Shown here: positions 46,426 through 53,999 of the stretch, piece by piece
Layout of the letters: each line of letters begins with the position of its first letter
Numbering within the stretch: position 1 is the stretch's first letter
Source: Limosilactobacillus ingluviei DSM 15946
Lineage (GTDB): Bacteria > Bacillota > Bacilli > Lactobacillales > Lactobacillaceae
Assembly (NCBI RefSeq): GCF_001435775.1
Contig: NZ_AZFK01000087.1
Span: forward strand, 62,001-126,000
Reading direction: 5' to 3'
DNA: 64,000 bases
Notes under the pieces: generated by a model
Told to the model about the DNA's origin: nothing
What the model saw: the letters and a program-made list of their open reading frames with translations, nothing else
Databases searched by the model: none
Made by a program: the position numbers and the translations under genes

Positions 46426-46473
46426 TATAATTAATTTGATGTGTGGTCTGCCTGTAAGGGTAGGCCCTTTTTT
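46426..46473 (+). ncRNA. Possible minimal plus-strand RNA with terminator
   Basis: TGCTATAAT (46423-46431, extended -10) followed by a stem GGTCTGCC/GGTAGGCC and six T at 46468-46473. It opposes arpU and could only give about 40 nt, mostly the terminator. Confidence 0.3.
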
Positions 46474-46549
46474 AGTGGAAATACTTAACCTCGTAACAAA
46501 TTGCTACGGCAAACACAATCACTGTCAGAATTGTCAGTAGCAGATCCAT
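46472..46549 (-). CDS. 25-aa membrane peptide
   Basis: MDLLLTILTVIVFAVAICYE and a short basic end. AAGAAAGGCGG lies directly before the ATG, closer than ideal. One membrane helix; function unknown. Confidence 0.4.
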   Translation of the reverse strand: MDLLLTILTVIVFAVAICYEVKYFH

Positions 46550-46581
46550 CCGCCTTTCTTGCTTACTTGGCCGCTGCTTCA

Positions 46582-46779
46582 TCAATCAGCCCCTCCATCA
46601 TCAACACTTGTTTTCGACTTTTTCGCCGTTTCTATTATGGCAAAGTCAATAGCTACTACTGCATTAGTCAAGGCTTGATCGCCCCATGCTGTGCTTAAGT
46701 TTTGCCGTTCAGCTTCTTCACGGCAGTTGTTAACAATGCTCTTTGCCCGCTTTAATCTCTCTTCAAAACTCATAGCCAT
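46582..46779 (-). CDS. Small early phage protein
   Basis: About 65 aa, helical, begins MAMSFEERLKRAKSIVNN. ATG 46779 follows AGAGGAATAG; the upstream frame overlaps the neighbouring gene. No family recognised. Confidence 0.6.
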   Translation of the reverse strand: MAMSFEERLKRAKSIVNNCREEAERQNLSTAWGDQALTNAVVAIDFAIIETAKKSKTSVDDGGAD

Positions 46780-46784
46780 AATTA

Positions 46785-47024
46785 CTATTCCTCTGCGTGC
46801 TTTCGTGATTTGTAATAGGCCCACAAGGCTTCGATTTCTTCATCCTCAAAGTCCGCAAGCTGTAGCCCTTGATAGCCATCATCGTCGAACGCTGCATCAG
46901 CGCAACGATCTAAGAAATCGCCAAAACCGGTTTTAAGTTTTTGGGTAGCTTCGAAAGCTTGCACAATATCATCATAATCAAGTCGGTAGTATAGCCGCTT
47001 GATGTCATCGTTGATCTTTGTCAT
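46785..47024 (-). CDS. Small acidic early phage protein
   Basis: 79 aa with a net acidic, aromatic C-terminal half (LQLADFEDEEIEALWAYYKSRK). The ATG follows AGGAGATTTAAC. Function unknown. Confidence 0.65.
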   Translation of the reverse strand: MTKINDDIKRLYYRLDYDDIVQAFEATQKLKTGFGDFLDRCADAAFDDDGYQGLQLADFEDEEIEALWAYYKSRKHAEE

Positions 47025-47025
47025 G

Positions 47026-47190
47026 TTAAATCTCCTCTACATCCGCCAGTGGCACGTTATACATAACCACCAGTCCATCTTGCATCAAGTCGCAGGTGCC
47101 ATCATCCCATGTGCCGGATACGATAAAGCGACCACCCAGATATTTGACTTCTTGGCCGACCAAGAAGATTGATTTTTCACTCGCTGTCAT
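47026..47190 (-). CDS. 54-aa early phage protein
   Basis: Begins MTASEKSIFLVGQEVKYLGG; a small beta-barrel-like pattern (VKYLGGRFIVSGTWDDG). GGAAAGGACA precedes the ATG. Overlaps the DnaC-like gene by 4 bases (ATGA), so it belongs to the same operon. Confidence 0.7.
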   Translation of the reverse strand: MTASEKSIFLVGQEVKYLGGRFIVSGTWDDGTCDLMQDGLVVMYNVPLADVEEI

Positions 47191-47993
47191 TGTCCTTTCC
47201 CCCGTACATCAGATAAGCCATCAAAAGTGATGAACCGGTCCTTGGTTTCCGGTAGTAGCCGGCTGATCGTCCGTGAATCATACATCTGTTCAAGCTGGTC
47301 CACCGTGTTGTTGGTCGTCACAATTGTGATCCCCTTAGGCCCGTTGGTGATACCGTCAAATCGTGCTTCAGCAATTGACTTCATCGTGCTGTACAGATCC
47401 CGGCGCACGCCCTTGATTTGGTTTTGGCTCCCGGCTTCGGTGCCGAAGTCATCCAAAATCAGCACATCCACCTGTTTAGCCGCCGTCACCACAAGGTCGA
47501 TCTTGTTCCGGATCCGGTCGTCAGCGAAGTAATCATGCTGGAACAGCAGCTTGAGCTCGTTGGTGGCCAGAAACAGAATGCTGGCCCCCGCCTCTGCTTC
47601 CAGGTAATGGGCCATTGCAATCGCTAAGCTAGTTTTGCCGGTCCCTGGCAGGCCCACCAGCATGATATTACCCTTGCCACTGATGGCCAGCTCTTTTGCC
47701 AGTCGGTAGGCATGGACACCTACGGCACGAGCTTGCACGGCATCAGGTTGCAATTGCGGATTCCATCGCGAGAAGACGAAGTCAACAGCTTCGCCCCCTG
47801 CCCATAGCGAATTGCGCTCAAATTGCTTTGCTTTCTCAGCCGCCAATTGTTGCAACCATGACTTGTATTGCTTTGCCCGATACTCCCGCACTCGGATGGC
47901 CAAGTTAGGATCATCAACGTCAACCCCCGCTTTGGCCATAATCTGGCGCAAACGTTGGGGATTGGTGTTTAAGGCCTGCATCTCACTCATCAT
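47187..47993 (-). CDS. DnaC-like helicase loader ATPase
   Basis: 268 aa AAA+ protein. Walker A GLPGTGKTS near residue 114, Walker B VLILDDFGTE near 180 and a sensor-type ITIVTTNNT near 232 are visible. Loads the host replicative helicase onto the phage origin together with the preceding initiator. Confidence 0.92.
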   Translation of the reverse strand: MMSEMQALNTNPQRLRQIMAKAGVDVDDPNLAIRVREYRAKQYKSWLQQLAAEKAKQFERNSLWAGGEAVDFVFSRWNPQLQPDAVQARAVGVHAYRLAKELAISGKGNIMLVGLPGTGKTSLAIAMAHYLEAEAGASILFLATNELKLLFQHDYFADDRIRNKIDLVVTAAKQVDVLILDDFGTEAGSQNQIKGVRRDLYSTMKSIAEARFDGITNGPKGITIVTTNNTVDQLEQMYDSRTISRLLPETKDRFITFDGLSDVRGKGQ

Positions 47994-48849
47994 ATCGCCT
48001 CCCAGTTAGCCCGTTGAGGTAATCATTCCGGCCCAACGGTGGCTGTTGCTGTGGCAATGACCAATCGTCCTCAAAGCCCCCGTTAAACCAAGTCGATCCA
48101 TCTTGCGGCCGGCGCCAGCTGTTTTGGGGCGCAGCTAAATAAGCCTTGTAGGCTTGCAGCTTTTCGGCCAAGATAGCCTCAGTATTCTGCTTGGACTTGC
48201 GTCGCCAAGCTTTGTAGTGCGCAAAAGCAGCCTTCTTCCCTCGCTTGGCTGGATACAGGGACCACAGCCGCTCGAATGATTCACGCAGCACGCCTTCGCG
48301 TAGATCATCGGGCTTGTCCCGATGATCGTTATTCTTCTCTGCAGTATTCTCTTGGTTATTCTCTGTAGTAGTCTCTGGATAGTCTCTGGTATAGGTTGGA
48401 TCATTTTGATCTGCTCCATCGGATCGATTTGATCCCTTCGTTGGATCATTTTGATCCGCTCCATTGGATCGATTTGATCCACTCGTTGGATCATTTTGAT
48501 CCGATCGTTGGATCACTGATTCAGTTTCGGCTAATTTTTCATAATCAATCCGGTACCACTTGGTCTTATCAAAGCCAGCCTTATTGTAATTGGCCGAAAT
48601 CAGATAACCTTGCTTTTCCAGACTGGTAAAAGCCCGCTTAACGGTCGCAATCCCCCAAAACGGGAACTGCTTGTGCCAGTCTTCGTATGAGTTGTAAACC
48701 CACTTGTGGCCATCTTGGACTTTGTCACTCTTGCTCAACCAGTAGTGGACTTGTTGTAAGACAATTGCTTCATTCAGCCCGATCTGCTTGGCCAGTTCTG
48801 GCAGCACCATCAATGGTGGTTCCGAGATCAATAAGCTCATGTTTCCCAT
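47983..48849 (-). CDS. Phage replication initiator with internal origin repeats
   Basis: About 288 aa. An N-terminal winged-helix domain (LNEAIVLQQVHYWLSKSD...WGIATVKRAFTSLEKQGYLIS) is followed by a repeated linker with three near-identical 15-residue units (QNDPT-GSNRS-GAD). A C-terminal DnaD/helicase-loader-binding-like part ends the protein (LWSLYPAKRGKKAAFAHYKAWRRK). ATG 48849 is eight bases after AGGAGG. Confidence 0.87.
   Translation of the reverse strand: MGNMSLLISEPPLMVLPELAKQIGLNEAIVLQQVHYWLSKSDKVQDGHKWVYNSYEDWHKQFPFWGIATVKRAFTSLEKQGYLISANYNKAGFDKTKWYRIDYEKLAETESVIQRSDQNDPTSGSNRSNGADQNDPTKGSNRSDGADQNDPTYTRDYPETTTENNQENTAEKNNDHRDKPDDLREGVLRESFERLWSLYPAKRGKKAAFAHYKAWRRKSKQNTEAILAEKLQAYKAYLAAPQNSWRRPQDGSTWFNGGFEDDWSLPQQQPPLGRNDYLNGLTGRRYDE
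48396..48515. repeat. Iterons, probable replication origin
   Basis: Six copies of a GGATC(A/G)(A/T)TTTGATCC-type inverted repeat start at about 48396, 48419, 48441, 48464, 48486 and 48508 (the last partial), 22-23 bp apart. The 45-bp double unit is repeated exactly. They lie inside the initiator gene, as in lambda O. Confidence 0.82.
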
Positions 48850-48865
48850 CAAACTAGCCTCCTAA

Positions 48866-49258
48866 CTAAAATGGCACGTCGGTAACTGGTGCATACGATG
48901 CTGCGGCCGGCTGACCGCTACTTGGTGCTTGATTTTTCTTGGCTTCTAAAAAGCTAAATGATTTTACGTACACTTCGGTGAGATATACTCGTTTCCCATC
49001 TTTATCATCATAGGTCCGAGTTTGGATACTTCCTTCAATGCCAATCAGGCTGCCTTTCTGAAAGTAGTTGCTGATGTTTTCGGCGGCCTTATTCCAGGCA
49101 ACGCAATTGATAAAGTCGGCTTCCACGTCGCCTTGCTTATTCTTAAAGTTACGGTTAACGGCTAAGGTAAAGGACAAGACAGGAATGTTGGAGCCATTTG
49201 TATACTTCAGCTCCGGATCCCGCGTTAGCCGGCCCGTTAATGACACATTATTAATCAC
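48866..49258 (-). CDS. ssb: Single-stranded DNA-binding protein
   Basis: About 130 aa OB-fold protein: INNVSLTGRLTRDPELKYT at the N-terminus, DFINCVAWNKAAENISNYFQKG in the middle, and an acidic tip ending DVPF that recruits partner proteins. GTG 49258 fits both the family start and AGGAG spacing. Confidence 0.95.
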   Translation of the reverse strand: MINNVSLTGRLTRDPELKYTNGSNIPVLSFTLAVNRNFKNKQGDVEADFINCVAWNKAAENISNYFQKGSLIGIEGSIQTRTYDDKDGKRVYLTEVYVKSFSFLEAKKNQAPSSGQPAAASYAPVTDVPF

Positions 49259-49940
49259 GATCATTCTCCTGTAATTTTTGTAGCTCTCGGTTGGTCAGGA
49301 TCTTAAAGCGCAGCAAATCATCGTCACTCAGCTTTAGTGGCTTGATGTGGTATTGCTGGCAAAAAGCCTGGATCCCAACTTGGTGTTGATATTGATGGTG
49401 CTTGCGGCACAGCGTCATAAAGTACATTTTACGTTCGTCGATTGTGCGGCGATTTCGTCCCATGCCAACGGTCGTATAGTGGGCCAGGTCAGCATGTGGC
49501 TGGCCGCAAATTACACAGGTCCGATTGCGCAGGCACAAGCGCTGGCGAGGAAAATCTTCCGGCAGGCTGTCCCAAAGTTTAGTTTGGAATGGGATGTCCT
49601 CAGCAAAGAGGAAATCTAAGATCTCAAGGATCATGTAGTTGCCAATTGCTACCGAGCAGTTAGACAAGCTGAATGGCTTAACGCCAAAATCCAGTTGCAC
49701 CTTGTACTTAAACCGGGCCGCCCAGTCCTCCGGAACATCACCAGTGTAGTTGCACAAGTCATTTAGCAGGGCCCAGATCTTTTTGCGTTGATCCGGGCTA
49801 ATCTTACGCTTATCGATAATGTGCAGCTCTACTGCTGGCACCATTCCTTGGCTGAGATGGCTGACCTGCGCCAGGTTGACATCGTCGTCAACCGTAACGG
49901 TAACTTGCTGACCTGCGATCTTGCTAAGTCGCCCCATCAT
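49251..49940 (-). CDS. Putative HNH nuclease (HNHc_6 type)
   Basis: 229 aa. The C-terminal half has CVICGQPHADLAHYTTVGMGRNRRTID and FMTLCRKHHQYQHQVG, giving the Cys pairs and His residues of an HNH fold. Lies between recombinase and SSB genes; such proteins are thought to process recombination intermediates. Starts inside the ERF stop (ATGA). Confidence 0.85.
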   Translation of the reverse strand: MMGRLSKIAGQQVTVTVDDDVNLAQVSHLSQGMVPAVELHIIDKRKISPDQRKKIWALLNDLCNYTGDVPEDWAARFKYKVQLDFGVKPFSLSNCSVAIGNYMILEILDFLFAEDIPFQTKLWDSLPEDFPRQRLCLRNRTCVICGQPHADLAHYTTVGMGRNRRTIDERKMYFMTLCRKHHQYQHQVGIQAFCQQYHIKPLKLSDDDLLRFKILTNRELQKLQENDRD

Positions 49941-50692
49941 TGCGCATTTGCCTCAGGTACTTCTTCAAAGAGATTTTGCGTACGCTCATTGGCGATTTTT
50001 TGGATCATTGCTAGTGCATCCGTCCACTTTGATAATTCATCCTTCTTTGTGAAATCTTTAATGGATCGCTTCAGACGGTTGTTAACCTCGTTATTAATTT
50101 CCTTTTTTTGTGCCCCTTGTTTCACCAGTCCATTAAGGACATTTCGGTATTCCGTTTTGAGTCCATCAATTTGTTGCTGTTCTTCCGGGCTTGGCTGAGG
50201 AGGTTGCGAAGCCGCTTGTTGACGTTGCTGGCGTGGAGCTGCTTGCCGGGATGATTGCTGACGCTGCTGGTACGTCCGGTTCTGAGGTTGATGGTTAGTA
50301 GCAGCCTCACCATCATCATCGGCCTCTCCGGAGATGCCAAACATGGCCCCAAGCTGATACCGTTTTGCGTAAGTAATGGCCGAGCCTTGCCCTTGCGGAT
50401 TGGTTTTGTCCGGCCGTAATTGCAACGTGTCGGACGAGATAAATTCGCCGCTTTCGTGCAGGATTACCGTCCGGACGGTTGGTTGACCATTGCTCCCCGC
50501 AACTAGCTGGATATAAGACAGCCCCGTCCCTTTCATCGCTTCATCAACGGCACTTTGCAGGCCAGTCAAATCAAGGTAGTTTTTGTGGAAGAAAGGATTC
50601 TCAGAGTTCAGTTTTGGTTGCTTTAGTTGACTATGGAATTTTGCCAGCCCTTTGGTTAACTCCCCAATCGTTTCACTCATCATTAAGTCCAT
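49937..50692 (-). CDS. ERF-family single-strand annealing recombinase
   Basis: About 251 aa. FFHKNYLDLTGLQSAVDEAMKGTGLSYIQ and GQGSAITYAKRYQLGAMFGISGEADDDG are diagnostic ERF sequences. A Gln-rich linker follows at about 145-190. Anneals complementary ends for phage recombination and circularisation. Confidence 0.92.
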   Translation of the reverse strand: MDLMMSETIGELTKGLAKFHSQLKQPKLNSENPFFHKNYLDLTGLQSAVDEAMKGTGLSYIQLVAGSNGQPTVRTVILHESGEFISSDTLQLRPDKTNPQGQGSAITYAKRYQLGAMFGISGEADDDGEAATNHQPQNRTYQQRQQSSRQAAPRQQRQQAASQPPQPSPEEQQQIDGLKTEYRNVLNGLVKQGAQKKEINNEVNNRLKRSIKDFTKKDELSKWTDALAMIQKIANERTQNLFEEVPEANAQ

Positions 50693-50703
50693 ATTCATCC
50701 CTC

Positions 50704-51234
50704 CTAGACTTCGTGCCAGCCATGAGCACCTTCTGGCTTGTTCTTAATCTTCCAGCCGGCCGCTTTCGTGTTGATCTTTACTCCTTCAACGACTTCGCCG
50801 TCAGCAGTAATAACCTTGCCATTTGCAATCGTCAGCGTCTTCTTGAGTTCGCCCCAATCTAATTTGACGAGTTTTTTAACGTAATCGGTGTTAGCAAATT
50901 GATTAATTAGCTTTGCCTCATTGCCTTTGGTCATTGTTTGGCGCTCTTTGTCAAAGGAAATCTTCCCGGCCGGTCCCACGAATGACCAATCATCATCTTC
51001 TTGTTGGTCGGCCCACTCGAGTAAGTAACCTTTAAAACGGTCGATTGCTTCGCTTTCTTGTGCCTTAACCTTTGCAGCAAATTCCTTTGCTTCGGCAACG
51101 GTCTTTTGAGCCTGTGCAATCTTAGCTTGGGCCTGCTCGATTTTGTAGAAACACCAATTAGCCTCTGCTTCGTTCTTAATCGCCCAGCGTTCTTCTTGTG
51201 GCTCTTCCTGAGCCGATACATTAAATACTTCCAT
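50704..51234 (-). CDS. Gam-like host-nuclease inhibitor
   Basis: 176 aa, a long coiled coil (YKIEQAQAKIAQAQKTVAEAK) followed by FVGPAGKISFDKERQTMT and KLDWGELKKTLTIANGKVI, the layout of Mu Gam-type DNA-end protectors. Neighbour of ERF, as usual. AGGAGG precedes the ATG. Confidence 0.75.
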   Translation of the reverse strand: MEVFNVSAQEEPQEERWAIKNEAEANWCFYKIEQAQAKIAQAQKTVAEAKEFAAKVKAQESEAIDRFKGYLLEWADQQEDDDWSFVGPAGKISFDKERQTMTKGNEAKLINQFANTDYVKKLVKLDWGELKKTLTIANGKVITADGEVVEGVKINTKAAGWKIKNKPEGAHGWHEV

Positions 51235-51451
51235 CGTGATCCTCCTGGTAACCTACCGTGTAGGCGTATAGCAATGTTGCGTCGTACTTAGTAATTTGGA
51301 AGCTGGTAGTGTGATAGAGGCCAAATTTTTCAATCGCTCGCAGCAGGCGCCAAGGTTCGATATTCAGAACGACCGCAACGTCCAGCAAGGATACGAAGCT
51401 ATTGTCGTCGCAGAAAGCTTCCATTTTGATTTTGAAATCTGTGTTAGTCAT
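51221..51451 (-). CDS. Small early protein, 76 aa
   Basis: SLLDVAVVLNIEPWRLLRAIEKFGLYH looks like a helix-turn-helix. Overlaps the Gam-like gene by 14 bases. Possible DNA-binding protein; family unknown. Confidence 0.6.
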   Translation of the reverse strand: MTNTDFKIKMEAFCDDNSFVSLLDVAVVLNIEPWRLLRAIEKFGLYHTTSFQITKYDATLLYAYTVGYQEDHDGSI

Positions 51452-51671
51452 GAATCTTCATCTCCTCGTAGGGTTCTTGTTGGGCTAGGGCTAAGGCAAT
51501 CCCGTTAATCCGAGTCCGGATTTCTTCCAAGTTATCTTGCATGATGGTGAGTTTCTTTAACAGCTTTGGGTTATCGGGCTTTACTCGGTCAGCGACCTCA
51601 ACGCCCATCATTGCTACGACCCATAGTTCATCAGCAATTTTCTTCTGTTGGTAGGCAATTTCTTCATTCAT
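51444..51671 (-). CDS. Small helical early protein, 75 aa
   Basis: All-helical and acidic (KKLTIMQDNLEEIRTRINGIALALAQ). Overlaps both neighbours. Function unknown. Confidence 0.6.
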   Translation of the reverse strand: MNEEIAYQQKKIADELWVVAMMGVEVADRVKPDNPKLLKKLTIMQDNLEEIRTRINGIALALAQQEPYEEMKIHD

Positions 51672-51886
51672 AGGTCGTCCTCCTCGATCGCTAAAAAAAT
51701 TTGATTGATGACTATGCCTAGATTCTTTGCCAGCATTTCCGCGCCGAACTTAACGGCGATCAGCTCATCTAAGTGGTCCTGCGTATCAAAGTTTTGCTTC
51801 ATAATCAGTAAACCTAGCTGATTATGAAGTTTGCTGATTCCTTCCAGCGCTTGCCCCTCTAGGGCTTCAATGTTCTGTGTTTGCAT
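51668..51886 (-). CDS. Small helical early protein, 72 aa
   Basis: Helical, with a C-terminal hydrophobic MLAKNLGIVINQIFLAIEEDD. GAGGTAATTATACC precedes the ATG. The start region is also the -10 of an opposing short transcript. Function unknown. Confidence 0.6.
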   Translation of the reverse strand: MQTQNIEALEGQALEGISKLHNQLGLLIMKQNFDTQDHLDELIAVKFGAEMLAKNLGIVINQIFLAIEEDDL

Positions 51887-51965
51887 GGTATAATTACCTC
51901 GAAAATTATTTTGCTAATTGAATTTTCAGCTGGGACTAACGGTGGCGGCCGTTGGTCCCTTTTTT
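51866..51965 (+). ncRNA. Possible short plus-strand RNA
   Basis: TTCAAT (51866), 17 bases, TGGTATAAT (-10 at 51889-51894) and then, about 40 bases on, a strong terminator GGGACTAACGG/CCGTTGGTCCC with six T (51932-51965). It would be antisense to the ends of two early genes. Confidence 0.45.
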
Positions 51966-52151
51966 ATCGATAGTTGGGTCAAACCAGGGATCCATCCAAG
52001 GCGATAGTGCATCACCAAGGTCGCATGCCGCGACAATGATCCAAATCAACGCTGGTAGCCCAAACCAATCTGTTAGCCCGTTAAACCAGGCGTAGGTCAT
52101 GCCCCACGCGCTAGTCGTATAGGCGATTGCCTTAATTACCTTCATTTTCAT
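51936..52151 (-). CDS. Small membrane protein, 71 aa
   Basis: Two hydrophobic stretches (VIKAIAYTTSAWGMTYAWF and LPALIWIIVAACDLG) and a basic tail. Its start overlaps the preceding stop (ATGA). Function unknown. Confidence 0.6.
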   Translation of the reverse strand: MKMKVIKAIAYTTSAWGMTYAWFNGLTDWFGLPALIWIIVAACDLGDALSPWMDPWFDPTIDKKGTNGRHR

Positions 52152-52369
52152 TTTCCTTCCGTTTCAGCTTTCAGCATTTCAACAGTAGCGATAATTAATG
52201 TTCTTGTATATTTATCGTGTTTAGCTAATTCGTAGATTCCATAACATAAATCTGTGTTATTAATATTGCGGACAATTTGGACCCCATCTTTACTTTTACC
52301 AATAAGCGCCCATCCTTCAGAATGACGTCCCTGTGCAACCATTTCCTTTGCTTCAGCGATTAAATCCAT
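52148..52369 (-). CDS. Small early protein, 73 aa
   Basis: Starts MDLIAEAKEMVAQGRHSEGWALIG, mixed alpha/beta, Lys-rich end. AT-richer than its neighbours. Function unknown. Confidence 0.6.
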   Translation of the reverse strand: MDLIAEAKEMVAQGRHSEGWALIGKSKDGVQIVRNINNTDLCYGIYELAKHDKYTRTLIIATVEMLKAETEGK

Positions 52370-52370
52370 C

Positions 52371-52571
52371 TCAATACCATCCTTTACTTTCTAAATCCAA
52401 ACTTGCCTTGATCAAGGTACCGTCAAGCGTGTGCACCTTTTGGGACCCGATGATCTTCCTTACATCGCTACCTTTACCTCGATAGGTTCCCTTTGCGATC
52501 AGCTTATCAACCCGCTCTTCATATTGCATGGCGTTCTCGCCGTAATAGCGGTCTAACACAATCGTTGTCAT
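52371..52571 (-). CDS. Small early protein, 66 aa
   Basis: Starts MTTIVLDRYYGENAMQYEERVDKLIAKG. Overlaps the next gene upstream by 4 bases. Function unknown. Confidence 0.6.
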   Translation of the reverse strand: MTTIVLDRYYGENAMQYEERVDKLIAKGTYRGKGSDVRKIIGSQKVHTLDGTLIKASLDLESKGWY

Positions 52572-52780
52572 TTCTTACTCCTTTCCAGCTCGTTTTGCCA
52601 ATCAACAAAGCGCTGGAACATTTCCATATTAACCATTGGTTCTTTTTGACCTAAACCGGTAAACGCATCTGTATATGGGCTCAAACGACACTGTGACTTC
52701 CATTTGTTATAGGTAGTCTCACCAATACCAAACCATTCTTTAAAGCGGCTCTTGGGCCAAAGATTTGGTGCAGTATTCAT
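52568..52780 (-). CDS. Small DNA-binding-like protein (excisionase-like)
   Basis: About 70 aa: WPKSRFKEWFGIGETTYNKWKSQC is a winged-helix/MerR-like recognition motif as in phage DUF771/Xis-like proteins. ATG 52780 lies seven bases after AGGAGG. May regulate early genes or excision. Confidence 0.65.
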   Translation of the reverse strand: MNTAPNLWPKSRFKEWFGIGETTYNKWKSQCRLSPYTDAFTGLGQKEPMVNMEMFQRFVDWQNELERSKK

Positions 52781-52791
52781 TCCATCGCCTC

Positions 52792-52875
52792 CTAACGTAC
52801 ATATCCGACCAAGTACCCGATCACAAAGGCCAACACGCACAGCGCAAAAGCCTTTAGCGTAATTTCCATTTTCAT
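52792..52875 (-). CDS. 27-aa membrane peptide
   Basis: One membrane helix (LKAFALCVLAFVIGYLVGYV) with GGGAGGGCAGAGA before the ATG. It fills the gap between two early genes. Function unknown. Confidence 0.5.
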   Translation of the reverse strand: MKMEITLKAFALCVLAFVIGYLVGYVR

Positions 52876-53066
52876 TCTCTGCCCTCCCGTAATTCATCTA
52901 AGCTAACACCCAAGGCATCAGCGATCTTACATACCTTGCTAAAAGTAGGCTCGATGCCATGGTTCTTATAGGCGTAGATGGTATTGTCACTAATCCCCGT
53001 CTGCTTGGATAGCCAATACACACTTTTACCTTGTTTCTTTAATTCCCTTTGGATCTGTGACCACAT
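52872..53066 (-). CDS. XRE-family DNA-binding protein, 64 aa
   Basis: A bare helix-turn-helix domain (KSVYWLSKQTGISDNTIYAYKNHG...KVCKIADALGVSLDEL). Cro/antirepressor size. AAGGAAG precedes the ATG. Confidence 0.82.
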   Translation of the reverse strand: MWSQIQRELKKQGKSVYWLSKQTGISDNTIYAYKNHGIEPTFSKVCKIADALGVSLDELREGRE

Positions 53067-53141
53067 GATCTTGCCACTTCCTTTCCAATTACCACGATAT
53101 GTTGTGATATAATTTAGTCACTAATACGAGGAGGTAGAAAA

Positions 53142-53387
53142 ATGTTTCGTGCCACAATTCATTTTCGCTCGGGCAATGATACAAATAATTTTGAGATCGC
53201 TAACGTATTTGAACTACTAGTTGACGGTGTTCAAACACAGCCTAAAGACCTAAAGTTTGCAAACGCTCAAAATATCACCCTTAACTACCACCAACGTTTA
53301 TTTGGAAACAATCCAAAGAAGCTATCAGGAACTGTCGTGTTCAATGCCAGCGATATTATTTATATTGACCTGGTCGAAGAAGATTAG
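53142..53387 (+). CDS. 81-aa protein on the plus strand, opposing the early operon
   Basis: Own extended -10 promoter (TGATATAAT at 53105-53113), AGGAGG ribosome site and terminator. Beta-rich, begins FRATIHFRSGNDTNNFEI. It lies within the early region but on the other strand, so it can be expressed in the lysogen. Unknown family. Confidence 0.7.
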   Translation: MFRATIHFRSGNDTNNFEIANVFELLVDGVQTQPKDLKFANAQNITLNYHQRLFGNNPKKLSGTVVFNASDIIYIDLVEED

Positions 53388-53518
53388 CCCTCCAACCATT
53401 GCAGTAGCTTGATTAGGAAAGCTTTCTTAATCAGGCTTTTTGTTTGGTTAGCTTTTGCTAGTAATTCTCCTTCGAGTAGTAACTTTTGATGTCCATTTTC
53501 CGAAGAGCTAATTTTCAT
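53384..53518 (-). CDS. 44-aa early peptide
   Basis: Begins MKISSSENGHQKLLLEGELL, with an amphipathic basic C-terminus (LIKKAFLIKLLQWLEG). GGAAGGAGGGGG precedes the ATG, which overlaps the preceding stop (ATGA). Its 3' end overlaps the opposing 81-aa gene by 4 bases. Confidence 0.6.
   Translation of the reverse strand: MKISSSENGHQKLLLEGELLAKANQTKSLIKKAFLIKLLQWLEG
53406..53441 (+). terminator. Terminator of the 81-aa plus-strand gene
   Basis: AGCTTGATTAGGAA pairs with TTCTTAATCAGGCT (allowing G-U), followed by five T on the plus strand. Confidence 0.75.
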
Positions 53519-53712
53519 TTCAGGCCCCCTCCTTCCTCAGTCCCTCGGGGCTGCTTTTTCTTCTTCCACTTGGTTACATATCTGTTACGTGCCGCTGCTG
53601 CGCAAAATGCGTAGAATCCTTGCGCCAACGGGTCAGATGACCGGAGCGCGTTTTTAATGTTCTTCTCGTAGCGCACCATGATGTGGTGTGCTTCTCCTCT
53701 TCTTGTGGTCAT
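53515..53712 (-). CDS. Small basic early protein, 65 aa
   Basis: Very basic C-terminus (YVTKWKKKKQPRGTEEGG); the middle has DPLAQGFYAFCAAAARNRY. Follows the Cro-like gene. Function unknown. Confidence 0.55.
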   Translation of the reverse strand: MTTRRGEAHHIMVRYEKNIKNALRSSDPLAQGFYAFCAAAARNRYVTKWKKKKQPRGTEEGGGLK

Positions 53713-53726
53713 TAGTGCCTCCTTAA

Positions 53727-53942
53727 CTACACGTTACGACTACCTTGGGGCAAAAAAATAATCCTTTGGATTGGAATGTTAGTAACTTGGCTAAATTTAT
53801 TGGCCTTATCAACCCTCATCAAAGTAAGATATTGCTCGTAAGATCGATACATAGCTCGTGACACACCTAACTTTTTGGCCATTTCTGCTTGGGTTATACC
53901 AGCTAAATTTCTGGCTTGGCGTAAGGTAAAATTATCTGGCAT
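53727..53942 (-). CDS. Cro-like XRE regulator
   Basis: 71 aa: LRQARNLAGITQAEMAKKLGVSRAMYRSYEQ is a helix-turn-helix. First gene of the leftward lytic transcript, divergent from the repressor. ATG 53942 follows GAGGAGGTGAGCAG. Confidence 0.85.
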   Translation of the reverse strand: MPDNFTLRQARNLAGITQAEMAKKLGVSRAMYRSYEQYLTLMRVDKANKFSQVTNIPIQRIIFLPQGSRNV

Positions 53943-53972
53943 CTGCTCACCTCCTCGACTACACAAATAGTG

Positions 53973-53999
53973 TACTACACGTTACAACTATTTGCAACA
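53973..53999. promoter_or_regulatory. Immunity operators and leftward promoter
   Basis: GTTACAACTATTTGCAAC is an imperfect palindrome (53982-53999). CTACACGTTACAACTA (53973-53988) recurs with one change at the 3' end of the Cro-like gene (53727-53742). The leftward promoter TTGCAA-17-TACACT overlaps this palindrome, as expected for an operator. Confidence 0.5.

Noticed and set aside
48396-48515. CRISPR array in the 45-bp repeat region
   Set aside because: The repeats are contiguous, in frame and inside a coding sequence with no variable spacers.
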